64,000 nucleotides of DNA, from NCBI GenBank assembly GCA_959347315.1, contig OY365822.1, positions 12,842,601-12,906,600 of the forward strand, given 5' to 3'. Made by a program: the position numbers and the translations under genes. The notes under the pieces were generated by a model. The model saw only the letters and a program-made list of their open reading frames with translations, was not told where the DNA came from and searched no databases. Source of the DNA: Bimastos eiseni. Lineage: Eukaryota; Annelida; Clitellata; Crassiclitellata; Lumbricidae. This document shows, piece by piece, positions 12,774-22,300 of this stretch. Within the stretch, counting starts at the first letter, position 1; the number at the start of each line of letters is the position of its first letter.

Positions 12774-13818
12774 GACAGAGGCAGAGGCAGAGGCAGAGGC
12801 AGAGGCAGAGACAGGGTCAGAGACAGACAGGGTCAGAGGTAAAGTCACAGACAGACAGAGACGGACAGAGACAGAGAGAGAGAGACCATGTGTAGAGGTT
12901 TAATTATCTTTGTGTATGTCTGTCTTATCTGTCTGTTTGACTTAACTGTCTGTCTGTCAATTAGTCTTTCTGTCGTCCGGCTTCACTTAGCAGTATCATA
13001 GGCCACGGCGATTCTGCTAAGCTTTGACTCAATAAGTAAGTATAGAAAGTATACCTACCCACGAAAACCCAAGGCAACCAATGGCGTCTGACAGCATGTC
13101 GGCGCAAATGGCGGCGTACGAGTTTCCGGTTGGAAAGTAAGCGTGGAATTGTGGGCTTTGCCAGTGAGTGACCTAGATAGAAAACGGAACACAAGAACAG
13201 GAACAATGTAGTAGGCGACCAATGTCTATGGCCATAGACATTGGCTGATCTTTGATCTCTTTCAATTCGTTAATGAAGGCAGTGCATGTTATCATTGTCA
13301 GTACTGGAAATGTTTGCTATTGCTAAAGAATGATCAGATGATTCTGATGGGCTGTGGTGATGACAGCTGGAGTGTTCTTCTTGGTATTAACATTGATGAA
13401 GACGTCGATGGCAAAAACAGACAGGACAACGCTGATGACGAGACAACAATAATGATGACGATGACAATGACGACTGTGATGATGACGATTGCGAAGGCAT
13501 CAAGGTGGAGATGATGCTGATGAATAAGAAAACGACAACGAAGAAGGGACCGACGACGATGTTATAGACAATGACGATGTTGATGATGATGATTACGATG
13601 TATAGATACCCCTGGCATGATGACTCTTTCAATATCTTTGAAGACGCTTTCCCAGCCCTCTGGATCTTCAGGGGCCTCATCTGGCACAAGAGGGCGCAGG
13701 TAACCCGGCTTCACCTGTGCCATCGGTGGCCTTTCCCGTATGTTCTCCAGGTAGTCAGCCATGTAGTCCACCATCTCTTTCCCTCGACGTCGAAACTCTG
13801 ACGCATCCATGTCTGCTA
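1868..13818 (-). CDS. DDC: Aromatic-L-amino-acid decarboxylase (DDC-like), 12 coding exons, 498 aa
   Basis: Group II pyridoxal-phosphate decarboxylase, which converts DOPA, 5-HTP or related aromatic amino acids to monoamines in the cytosol. Exons in transcript order: 13818-13610 (ATG at 13810), 13172-13059, 11622-11509, 10985-10776, 9982-9839, 7678-7612, 7206-7112, 5157-5090, 4428-4338, 3411-3313, 2830-2729, 2059-1868. All junctions are GT..AG and phases match; the coding length of 1497 nt gives 498 codons plus stop. Seen in the protein: start [35 protein letters not shown] with His215 (human His192), HVDAAYAGS with Asp294, the PLP lysine in FDPHKW (Lys326), and the loop tyrosine in DPLYLRH (Tyr355). 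His plus Tyr indicate a decarboxylase rather than an aldehyde synthase. Length exceeds the usual ~480 because exon 4 carries an insertion of about 23 residues. Tyrosine decarboxylase is a less likely alternative. An AATAAA lies on the minus strand at 1489-1484. Confidence 0.96.
2240..2385 (+). mobile_element. CR1-like LINE C-terminal fragment
   Basis: The forward frame reads [19 protein letters not shown] then [10 protein letters not shown], the WN-LP..VR....F+..LKT.F signature of the end of CR1/L2-type reverse-transcriptase ORFs. It lies in the last DDC intron and is short and decayed. Confidence 0.55.
2729..2830 (-). CDS. DDC: DDC exon 11
   Basis: Encodes [15 protein letters not shown] through MGLVCFRLK. 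Acceptor TTAACAG, donor GTAAGA, phase 0 at both ends. Confidence 0.93.
3313..3411 (-). CDS. DDC: DDC exon 10
   Basis: Encodes [20 protein letters not shown] and the helix ending EYIRK. Highly conserved with animal DDC. Acceptor TTTTGAAG, donor GTATGG, phase 0 at both ends. Confidence 0.94.
4338..4428 (-). CDS. DDC: DDC exon 9 (catalytic loop)
   Basis: Encodes [20 protein letters not shown] through SIPDYR. It includes the flexible catalytic loop, with the tyrosine typical of decarboxylases (phenylalanine occurs in aldehyde synthases). Acceptor GCTTTAG, donor GTAAGT. Confidence 0.94.
5090..5157 (-). CDS. DDC: DDC exon 8 (PLP lysine)
   Basis: Short exon encoding [17 protein letters not shown] and CSTL plus two bases of Trp. 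The lysine of HKW forms the Schiff base with PLP. Acceptor CTCTGTAG, donor GTACGT. No long open frame exposes it; it was found by matching the family motif and the phase (2) to the next exon. Confidence 0.93.
5327..6640 (+). mobile_element. Cluster of 5'-truncated LINE 3' ends, each with an (AAT)n tail
   Basis: Four copies of the same LINE 3' end follow one another: about 5398-5457 ([18 protein letters not shown]), 5674-5755, 5843-6260 ([17 protein letters not shown] to [12 protein letters not shown]) and 6345-6530 ([13 protein letters not shown] to [14 protein letters not shown]). AAT arrays separate them at 5327-5396, 5458-5600, 5783-5842, 6259-6318 and 6531-6615. They match the better-preserved copy at 26350-27022. 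All sit in the DDC intron between exons 8 and 7. Each copy keeps only 60-420 bp of 3' sequence. Confidence 0.8.
7112..7206 (-). CDS. DDC: DDC exon 7
   Basis: Completes the split Cys codon, then encodes [18 protein letters not shown] and HLMDGVE, containing the aspartate that holds the PLP ring nitrogen. Acceptor ATTCAG, donor GTTAGA. Confidence 0.95.
7612..7678 (-). CDS. DDC: DDC exon 6
   Basis: Encodes [15 protein letters not shown] through GPI plus one base of the next Cys codon (phase 1). Acceptor CGTTTCAG, donor GTAAGT. A hAT remnant lies only 55 bp beyond the 5' boundary of this exon, in the preceding intron. Confidence 0.95.
7734..8095. mobile_element. hAT (Charlie-type) non-autonomous element, 362 bp
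   Basis: Left end CAGCGTTTCCCAAACTG, right end reads CAGCGTTTCTCACTCTG on the opposite strand. The flanking 8-mers are TACTCGAC (7726-7733) and TACTAGAC (8096-8103), a target duplication with one mismatch. Internal GTTCCGCGGAAC and GGGTTCCG motifs are typical of hAT MITEs. It sits in a DDC intron 55 bp from exon 6. No coding capacity. Confidence 0.8.
9375..9640 (+). repeat. Dispersed 'TATGTAGCG...GGCGTCTGTGCGTGGG' repeat
   Basis: Shares GGCGTCTGTGCNTGGG, GGAACAG, ATCTTAAG and GTCTCCGAAAC with the tandem units at 58918-59487 and, more weakly, with 55260-55390. Probably a retroposed repeat family that begins with TTTATATAGCGCC. Confidence 0.6.
9839..9982 (-). CDS. DDC: DDC exon 5
   Basis: Encodes [16 protein letters not shown] through GLIPFF, 48 residues. 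His215 at its second codon is the residue that stacks on the PLP ring. Acceptor GGATTAG, donor GTGAGT, phase 0 at both ends. Confidence 0.95.
10227..10434 (-). mobile_element. tRNA-derived SINE (family A), minus orientation
   Basis: Read on the minus strand it starts GTGTGGCACGATGGCTGATC (A-box-like TGGCTGATCGG) and has a B-box-like GGTTCGAGGC about 45 bp on. The body contains GACCTTGAGC and GCACTTCTGAGCAAAAAG, and it ends near TATAAAATTTC. It lies in the DDC intron between exons 5 and 4. A short deletion touches the B box compared with the other copies. Confidence 0.7.
10776..10985 (-). CDS. DDC: DDC exon 4 with lineage-specific insertion
   Basis: Begins [16 protein letters not shown] and ends VVYCSDQ. 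Between these anchors sits a Q/S/K/E/H-rich stretch about 23 residues longer than in fly or vertebrate enzymes. The offset between this protein's His215, Asp294 and Tyr355 and the human numbering is a constant 23, so the whole length difference is here. Acceptor TTTCACAG, donor GTGCGA. Confidence 0.93.
11036..11123. repeat. (TA)n array with 14-16 bp sub-periodicity
   Basis: Repeats of ATATATATATATAATAT in a DDC intron, next to exon 4. Confidence 0.9.
11509..11622 (-). CDS. DDC: DDC exon 3
   Basis: Encodes [10 protein letters not shown] through GGNGGGVIQ, the conserved segment before the PLP-phosphate-binding loop. Acceptor TTGGCAG, donor GTGAGG, phase 0 at both ends, 38 residues. Confidence 0.95.
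12270..12890. repeat. (CAGA)n / (GAGACA)n arrays
   Basis: Two purine-rich tetra/hexanucleotide arrays (about 12277-12475 and 12711-12890) between DDC exons 3 and 2. The open frames across them are low-complexity and not genes. Confidence 0.9.
13059..13172 (-). CDS. DDC: DDC exon 2
   Basis: Encodes [16 protein letters not shown] through GCLGFSW, the substrate-pocket region that follows the N-terminal helices. Acceptor TATCTAG, donor GTAGGT, phase 0 at both ends, 38 residues. Confidence 0.95.
13610..13818 (-). CDS. DDC: DDC exon 1 (first coding exon)
   Basis: The acceptor TTGCAG lies just before 13818, eight untranslated bases follow, then ATG at 13810-13808. It encodes residues 1-67, ending IERVIMPG, with donor GTATCT. 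An acceptor before the start codon means at least one 5' UTR exon lies farther upstream on the minus strand; I could not locate it or the promoter. Confidence 0.93.
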
Positions 13819-16430
13819 CTGCAACAGAAATTTAATTTTAAATATCTATCTTTATTGAATTAATTACGAGTGAAATGTAATGAATTTGAATAATAGACCT
13901 GTGGCAAGTGTTAACAATACAAGAAGTTCTCGAAATAGTGTCGAACTTTAATCGTTCAGTTAGAAACCAGACTTGACGATAATGCAGCATAGTGTAATAA
14001 TATTAACTGTCAAGCATGTGCCTATTTATCCATTTCGGACACAAAGTGAGTCATTGTGTCAAAGTTCATCTGCGCATTTGTAGGCGATAAATTTATACAG
14101 AGAGTCATCTAAATAGGGTCGTAATCGTAATCGTAAACGTAATCGTGATCTCCAAACTTCTAAAGCGTCACAACGCAGAATTTGAAATGAGATCTTTTCG
14201 AGTAAGAATGGTCTTACACTTGCTCATTCATAAAATAAATTAATCAAAAAATAAATCTGCTGTGTAATTAATTAGCTGCCCGAATGCACTTACTAGTAAA
14301 ACGTCCAATTCTGGTAAAAGACATTTTTACAATTATGCCACAGCGAGTGTAATCTCCTCGCTACGTTTAGACGACGTAGGCCCGCCGAACATTTTACAGT
14401 GTAATTTAGTCATCTATGTGGTCACATGAAGCATTTATTTCACATTCCATCACAACAACTTGGCATATTAAAAAGGAGGAAACATTTTATCAGACACCAG
14501 TAGTCAAATATACGACGACATTATCTTGAGAAAATTACTTGTCAATTTGCGTTCTTGAACCTTTAATAAATCAATTTTAAAATCACCCAGGGGTCATTTG
14601 ACTGAAATGTCATTGATAAAAGGTCCTATAATTATGCATTACTAAATGCCTCTAAACTACAGTCCAGTGGCCCACAGTTAGAATAATCATAGAACCCATT
14701 GCCCATTGGATCTTGGGAATATCGGTTGTGAGTGAAATTCGTAAAACAACTAGGGCTGTCGCAGGCATCAGGGTACTCGCGGATACCCGACTCCAATAAT
14801 TACTCTAGTACTTTTTTTATACTCGAGAACCCGCTTAATTTCACTTCCGGTCCTTTAATTACACTTCCGGTCGAAAAATTTCAATTTCCGGTTCCAGTTT
14901 TCCAAATTAGGGTGACTCTTTAGTGAGTAAATTCATTACAGATTGGCAATCGCAGGCTTGCAGGAAAGTTGCAGCCTATACCAGGTCAAATCAAACCTCG
15001 GTAGCCTGTCTATCTTTTTAGTCTGTTTGCGATGTAACTTTTTCAATGCTCCTTCAATTTGTTACTCTTTATGCCACGAATCTACAGTTTAGCATTGAAG
15101 TTGCAAAATATGGCAACACCATTCAATTTTCTAATCTACTATGCATTATTTAAAACAATCACAATTAGCGTTAACGCCTTACCAGAGTATCAGCTATATA
15201 CCTCTAGAGTTAAGATATATCTGAACACTAACCTTGAAATAGGTTAATAACCTTGTGTGTAAACACCGTATACGTCGTGGCCCTCTGAATGTCTGTCTCC
15301 TTGATCTTTGGAACCTGATTTTCGTTTTAATGATTGCCTGCGGTAGCGTCAACTCTGAGATATAGCTACCCAACGGGCTGTGTATGGACCCTACAGAAAC
15401 TCGAGACCGCGATTGCGATACCAGATTCATATATATGTATACAATGATCCATACATACAAATATACATATATATTTAAATATAAGTCTACACATGTATGC
15501 TATACAACCTGCACATAAATGTGCATGGATATTTGTATGTTTAAATATGTTAAATACCAACACTGACTTATTGCTCGCATCTGTACATGTGAAGTAGACC
15601 GCACAACATCATGAAGCATAGTTTCTGTGTTAGCATAGTATTTGCATTTTTTTATTCTGCACAGGCAGAACCTGATACATATATAACTAATAATAAAAGA
15701 TACAGATTGAGTATCAAAATATGCATTCATACACATCTATATATTTATATATATATCATAATCGTAATCGTAATCCCAGCATTTCTACAGCGCCCACAAA
15801 AGCGAAGTCGTGGGAACCAGCTTATTTACAGGCGTTTAATCAAAATAGGATCGATATTCAGGGAGTCAGAATCGAGAGGCAGGGCGTCAGAAGAATATTT
15901 TAAAGTGGCCTGTGTTGAAAATTCCATCATGTCGGATTTTGTGCCTATCATATTCGATGAAGAGCGGACAAGAAGTGTGTAAGCAACACAGTAGTGATTG
16001 TAGTTTAACGACACTGTGTGATAACAAGGATCAATCGCATTACTTTCCTCCTCTATCCAGGTTTGGAACTGGCACTGTCGGAGTGCATACAGTGGCAGAG
16101 TTTTATTTTCAACTGAGAACCCCAAAGCTGTTTATATATATATATATATGGCCTAAATTAGATCCGTATACTAGGTCTAAATCTTTCGTCCTACACTGTC
16201 AAAGGTTGCATATGGAGTTGTCGAACTTCGTGACCTAGAATTAAATCGAACTTCGTGACCTAGAATTGAACCCTGGTAGAGATAATTGTCTAGCCGTAAT
16301 TAACACTTAGCCTTAGCGACATAAGAGAACGCAACGAAAAGTACTTAACAAACTATCGGTTCCCTACGAATACTCAGGACCATGTGCTTCTGACTGACCC
16401 AGCCTCTTCCATACATTTTTATTTATTTAA
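13819..16430. other. Upstream flank of DDC; no gene recognised
   Basis: Expected to hold the DDC 5' UTR exon and promoter, but no convincing core promoter is visible. A possible isolated hAT-like end, TAGGGCTGTCGCAGGCATC, starts at 14752. Around 15425-15780 the sequence is AT-rich with TATA runs. Confidence 0.4.
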
Positions 16431-16438
16431 TTATTAAC

Positions 16439-16627
16439 GAAATTTAATACCGCCCTTCTTCCAACATCTTTTGCTCAGAAGTGCACACACACGCCTCGAC
16501 GGCGCAATTGCAGTTGTACTGCAGAGCAATTGTGCGCGATGGACAGGCTCAAGATCTCTGCACAGTGACTCCCCGGACGAGGGTCGAACCCGCACACTCA
16601 GCGGACACTGATCGGCCACTGTGCATT
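16439..16627 (-). mobile_element. tRNA-derived SINE (family A), minus orientation, 5' truncated
   Basis: Same order of motifs as the 10227 copy: minus-strand GGGTTCGACCC (B box), GCACTTCTGAGCAAAAG and TATTAAATTTC end. The A-box end is rearranged or lost after GTCCGCTGAGTG. Confidence 0.7.
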
Positions 16628-18249
16628 TTACCAGCAGACTTTTGACTCTAAATAATAATTTTGGTCTCAACTCTTTAAGAATCCTCGCCCTACAAACTAT
16701 CCAATTTTCAAACAGACTAGATAAATCCAATGCTCATAGCCCAGTGTAAAATCTTTATTGTATCAAAAACAGCAAATAATACCCATATTTATAAATAGTG
16801 AGTCTCCTAAAGATTACTTTGTCTATTTTCAGCGTCTGTTAGTGCTCTGAGGGCTAGAGTTGGTATATTTGTCAAGATTACTTTCAATATGAGAATGTTC
16901 TTTGACCTTGTGAATCGTTATCTTGAAGAGGCACTATAGAAGTTGCATTGGTTGATTGATTGTTTAAATTTTGTGTTATTGTTATTCAATATGTGAGCTA
17001 CTGTGCATTTGCTGATAGTATAATAAAGAATATTCTTACTTACTTACTTATTCATCTATGTCGTTACAGACAGAGTGCTAGCAATTTGGGGCTTGTAGTA
17101 AAACTTCCTATATTTACAGTTCATATCTATACAGAGGATCAACTAAACTCTAAAGTTCAGCCTAGGACCGACTCCTCTCTCTGGTCTCTCCATCCACCGG
17201 ACCCATATCTCCATCGAGCATCTCTGGACATTCTCTGTGACACAGCAGTGCAGCGCTCGTGAATAAGCTGGTGCCCTCGCTTTAGGTTTTCTCTTAAGAA
17301 ATTTAGAGCCTACGATAGGGATGTGAACTTTTGGTAAGTCAACCCGTTAGAAAATTTTAACAGTTACGCTATGAGACATTGATATAACGAACAGAAAGAG
17401 TGGTTTGTTATTAATAACAAATCAGTCTTTTCTTCGGTATTGCTCTTGCAAGCAGAAAGCATGTATACACAACACGGTCAATGCACATACTATAGTGAAA
17501 TCTATCGAACTCCTTAGGAACCAATCGTGTTACAGTTTTACAGTCCTTTCTGCTTCTTTTAGACGTGGTCTATTAACCACCGATTGTAACGTGACACAAA
17601 AATTAATATGCGAACAATTTGTGTCACCCCTTTAGGTTCCCCTGTGTAACCAGAATATTCATTTATGAAAACTTGATGTGTGTCATTTTCTTGTGTTTTT
17701 TGGTTACGAAATAAAATTGAATTGAATTCAATGGGGGACTCTGTAAAGTAGATGGCGCCAGTATCAAATGTGTGTAAGCTACCGGAGGTAAAATTGTGTG
17801 CGTGATGTTGATTGGTTGTTGTGCTGTATGTTCTTCGCGCAAAAGTAATCTAAAAGTTAGCCAGATTATAAAATTTATGTATTTATCCATAATTATAATT
17901 CTTACGCCAGCCATCGATCGGAACAACACAATTAAACAACGTATGGCCAATATAAATTATTTTTATTAGACCTATGTCCATACTGGCGTCACCTATTTTT
18001 ACTTAAAGGAACTGCCGACAGAGTCTCCCGTTGAATTCTAATGAACATGTCTAATATGACGCATTCGATAACGTCCTTTGTTATAATATTACAAGTCATA
18101 TTACATCATTATAATTATATTATCCCATTGTCACAACCATGGAGCTATGTAAGACTATTGGGAAACATCAAAGGATCAATTCGGGAATTGGATGGGTGTT
18201 ACATTGAATCGATAGCTGAGAGGTGCTAAGCAAATGCTCTGCAAGAGTG
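16628..18249. other. Intergenic, no gene recognised
   Basis: Between DDC and the Ig gene. A (TTGATTGATTG) tail at 16946-16960 after TTGAAGAGGCACTATAGAAG suggests a LINE or SINE 3' end. (TTAC)n at 17036-17052. Nothing else supported. Confidence 0.45.
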
Positions 18250-18515
18250 AATTAATTAATTAATTAATTAATGCAGTGATGACTTACTGACTGATTGACT
18301 GACTGACTGACTGACTGACTTAATTAATTAATTGACTGACTGACTGACTGACTGACTGACTTGATGACTGAATGACTGACTAAGGTAATTTCTTCTTACC
18401 CATCGATGGCAAATAGATGATGATGACGAAGATGATGATGATGGTGACCATGAAGATGATAATGACGACGACGATGACGATGATGGTGATGATGACGACG
18501 ACTACGATGATGACA
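18250..18515. repeat. (TTAA)n, (CTGA)n and (GATGAC)n arrays
   Basis: ATTAATTAATTAATTAAT at 18250-18272, GACTGACTGACTGACT runs at 18285-18362, then a GAT/GAC-rich stretch at 18416-18515. Confidence 0.9.
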
Positions 18516-18534
18516 ATAATGATGAATATGCCAG

Positions 18535-18690
18535 CGCGGTGTCCTGTGGGTCGAGTATTTGCCTAGAAACGGAGAGACATTGGGTTCGATTCTTGCTGTC
18601 TAAGGACCTTGAGCCAGTGCGTCCCACGCACGTCAGCCTAAAATAAAGCGGAGGTCTATCAATAACTTCCAAACACTGGCGCTACATAAA
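18535..18690 (+). mobile_element. Possible diverged tRNA-like SINE
   Basis: Contains a B-box-like GGTTCGATTC at about 18575 and a following TAAGGACCTTGAGCCAGTGC, which resembles the GGGACCTTGAGCAAGTCC body of SINE family A. It ends at a GGCGCTACATAAAT motif. The A box is weak. Confidence 0.4.
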
Positions 18691-18954
18691 TCCATCAGTT
18701 TATTGTTGTGACTTGAGTTTATTCAAACTCAGCGCCATGCTTTTAACTGCAATGCCTTACCTTGACCTTACCATCTCGTCGTCATAGCAACATATTGCGT
18801 GCAGTTAATCTGCGATTGTCATGGCAACGAATCCTAGGCAGTGATTTATGTCTGTGCTGTGCATGGCCGCCATTACGTAGTCCTAGCAAAGGTCTGCAGG
18901 CAGTCGACCCGTGGTCGTCAAAGTAACGGATTTTGGGTGGTCCATACGTGGTTG

Positions 18955-19205
18955 TCATAGCAACAGATTGCAGGTAATCGTTCCGAATGTGACAACAAGA
19001 GCGAGGAGCTCCGTCGTGAGTAGGCTTAGAGTCGCCAGGTGGCGTAGCGTCCAACCGGATATACGGTTGTCCCTAAGAGACTGTGACGTGGAGTAGCTGT
19101 GCAGATACTCGTCCGGGTCACCGCGAGGTGGCGCTGCTTCGCGGCCTTTCGTCTGGTGATGACGTAATTCAAGGATCGTCAGAGGAGCTGTGGGGGGACT
19201 GTGCT
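18955..19205 (-). CDS. Ig gene: terminal exon with hydrophobic tail
   Basis: The acceptor TGTATGCAG joins in phase 1 to the Ig domain 3 exon. It encodes a polar linker ([20 protein letters not shown]), then a hydrophobic C-terminal run ([19 protein letters not shown]) ending TCNLLL and stop. Minus-strand AATAAA motifs occur at 18723-18718 and 18704-18699, about 230-250 bp past the stop. Confidence 0.65.
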
Positions 19206-19330
19206 CTGCATACAACGAAGAATTAGCAACAAAACGAATAGTGAACTCTCAACGTAATGTAAATGAATTGTAAATGTATTATGAAGAGAAAGCAAATGAA
19301 GTCTGTAGAGCATGTGAACGTATTTTTTTG

Positions 19331-19368
<38 letters not shown>

Positions 19369-22300
19369 CTTCTGGAATTTGATATCGCCTTTCCAGCATT
19401 TTTTTGCTCAAAAGTGCACACGCCTGACGCGCAATTGCAGTTGTACTGCAGAGCAATTGAGCGTGAAGGACTTGCTCAAGGTGACACCTCGGACGAGGGC
19501 CGAACACGCTCTCTCAGCGCACACTGAGTGTTACGGACCGACCGCTCTAACCAACCGAATATTACACACAAATATTATTTAATATATATAATATATATAT
19601 ATATTACATCTATGTATATTCATACGCAGTGGTAGTCGATTTTTAAGCATGACTGGCTACAATTGAGGTAAAGTTGATTTGAACTATCTAGTCATATATT
19701 GGTTTCTCGTATGCTGTAGAATAGAAAAGACGTGTACTTCCAGTGTATCGCTACATTGTAATTCACTTCTCATTGGTCTTCCAAAGGTTCATTTCTCTCC
19801 TCTTCAGTCAGTACTTAAGACAGCTTCTAGACTGATAGCTCGCTTTCCTCGTTACTCTCTCACCTCTGCCATTATGTTTGACGAACTTCATTGGCTCCCT
19901 CTGCATGCTCACACACAATTTAAAATTTTCATTCTAATTTTCAAGGCTCAGCGGTGTCTTGCCCCGAGATACCTGATGTAATACTTCGGCCTCAATCAGC
20001 TTCCTCCCTCCACTTCACTTATCCAATAGACTTGACCTTTTGGTTCCTCGAACTAGAACAGCTCTGGCTCAGTCTCGATCTTTTGCTTCAATTGGCCCTT
20101 CGCTGTGGAATGCACTTTCGCCATCTGTTCGTTCTAAAATTCCATCTGACAGTCTCTCATCCTCTTTTGCTTTTCTCAAAACCTACTTCTTCTCGCAGGA
20201 CCTTTCGCAATGGCAGCGCTTCTGAACGGTTTACCCTACTAGAAGCGCTTTATAAATGTTCAAATACAATACATTACAATTATAGCTGAAATGCCTAGAG
20301 GCAGCAGATACAAGTTTACACAGACACGCTCACTCAATATTTGTGCTAATTCTGCAGTGCTTACTTTCAAGTAGTTCGACCTCCTGCTGAGCCGTACCGA
20401 TCGGATTTTCGGCAAAGATCGTATACTTCCGGAAGCTGTCGGGTGAGACACGCCGCATGAATAGCCGTGTCTCAATCGTATCGTCCGTCCGCACCTTTCA
20501 AGTTACACGATGGCACAGTATTGAGTAAGGTTATTGTAATTATAAGTTCATGCTCTGTAATTATTCATATTCCAGAGATTATTTAGCAGAAAACATATGG
20601 CTAAAGATAGATGATTTAGAAGAGTGCGTGTGGTTCCAGATCGAGATGATTTAGCAGATAACTTGTAGATGTAGTTAGATATGAGTTAACAAAGAACGTA
20701 TGACTATAGCCAGAGATAATTTAGCAGAGAACGTGTGGCCATATATAGCCAGAGATGACTTAGCAGAGAACGTGTGACCATAGCCAGAGATAATTTAACA
20801 GAGAACGTGTGGCCATATATAGCCAGAGATGATTTGTAGCATAATAGCTGAGAACATATAGCTACATAGCCAGAGATGAGTTAGCAGAGAACATGTGGAT
20901 ATCGCTAGAGATGATTTGGAAAAGAACGTGTGGCTACAGCTAGAGATGATTTAGTAGAGAACTTTTGACTACAGGACCAGATTTAGCAGACAACGTGTGG
21001 CCACTAAAATAGCCCTATGGATGATTTACCATGACTAGGGTCCAGTATTCATCCCTGACCCTGCCTTCGCTGACCGTCGTTCCGTTGGGGTTGATTTGCC
21101 AGTAGAGGGCGCCAAGCGACGGACGGGATCGAACCTCACACATCAGGTACACGTTCTTCTCTCCCACCGAGGCCCAAGACGACGAACAACGAATGCGTGG
21201 ACCATCTACATAGACAACTAACAGTTCGTACCCACAAAAGTACATGTATTATATATATGCAACATATATATATATATGTATATATATGTATATATATGTA
21301 TATATGTATATATGCAATATATGTATATATATATGTATATATATGTATATATGCAATATATGTATATATATATGTATATATATGTATGTATGCAATATAT
21401 GTATATATATATGTATATATATGTATGTATGTAATATATGTATATATATATGGATTTAGAATGTGGTTCGTTGAATTAGGTCGTCGATGTGTGGTCGGTT
21501 TTCTTCCCTCTTCGGCTGCTACCGCTGTTCTTGGATTTGCATTGTAAACTCTTTGATGCCCATTTATCTATCTCAGCCCCAATCGAATCGGATTGCACCC
21601 AGGGGCACGGCCGTCACCCTCCGATCACTTGCCCCACCCTAGGCCCTTGTATATATAAGCCTTACCCTCCCTACTCACTGGCCATTCCTGGAATTATGGA
21701 AATCGTCTTAGCAAAGACGACACCCGTGGGAGTAGGCACAGGGAGTGGGGCGGCACAGTCAGGGAAATTATGGCACCCTACTCACTGCTATGCTCGCGAT
21801 ACATACAACCCTGAACGAGGAGGGCTTCACCTGAAAAAATTTGCTTACAGAAGTTTCCTGGGTAATATTTATGCATGCACACACACACTCACCCAAGCCC
21901 ACACACGCACACGTATGCACACGTGACGCAACCACACACGCACACACATAAAATATATATATAGACTTGGACTTGGCGCGCCATCGGATTTCTGTGAATT
22001 GGACATAGACACCATAAAGTTGATGATTGTACGCCACGCATAATATATTGACCGTGCATTTGTAAAAAATATATGATCCGGGTGTCAATAATATATACAT
22101 GTACGTATATATATGTAAATATACATACGAATCAATTTATGCATATATATATATATAGTGCATGGCCTCGTTGTTATCGGGCTTGACTGTCACACGTTTC
22201 TAACAATCTCAACTACATTTTGAAGATTGCATAACTGAATAGGTACCAAATATGATTACGTTGCTCGTCATTAGCTGTGTAGCATTAATTTGTAACTGTA

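Noticed and set aside
14752..14930. Complete hAT element starting TAGGGCTGTCGC
   Set aside because: Only one end is recognisable; no matching second end or target duplication was found.
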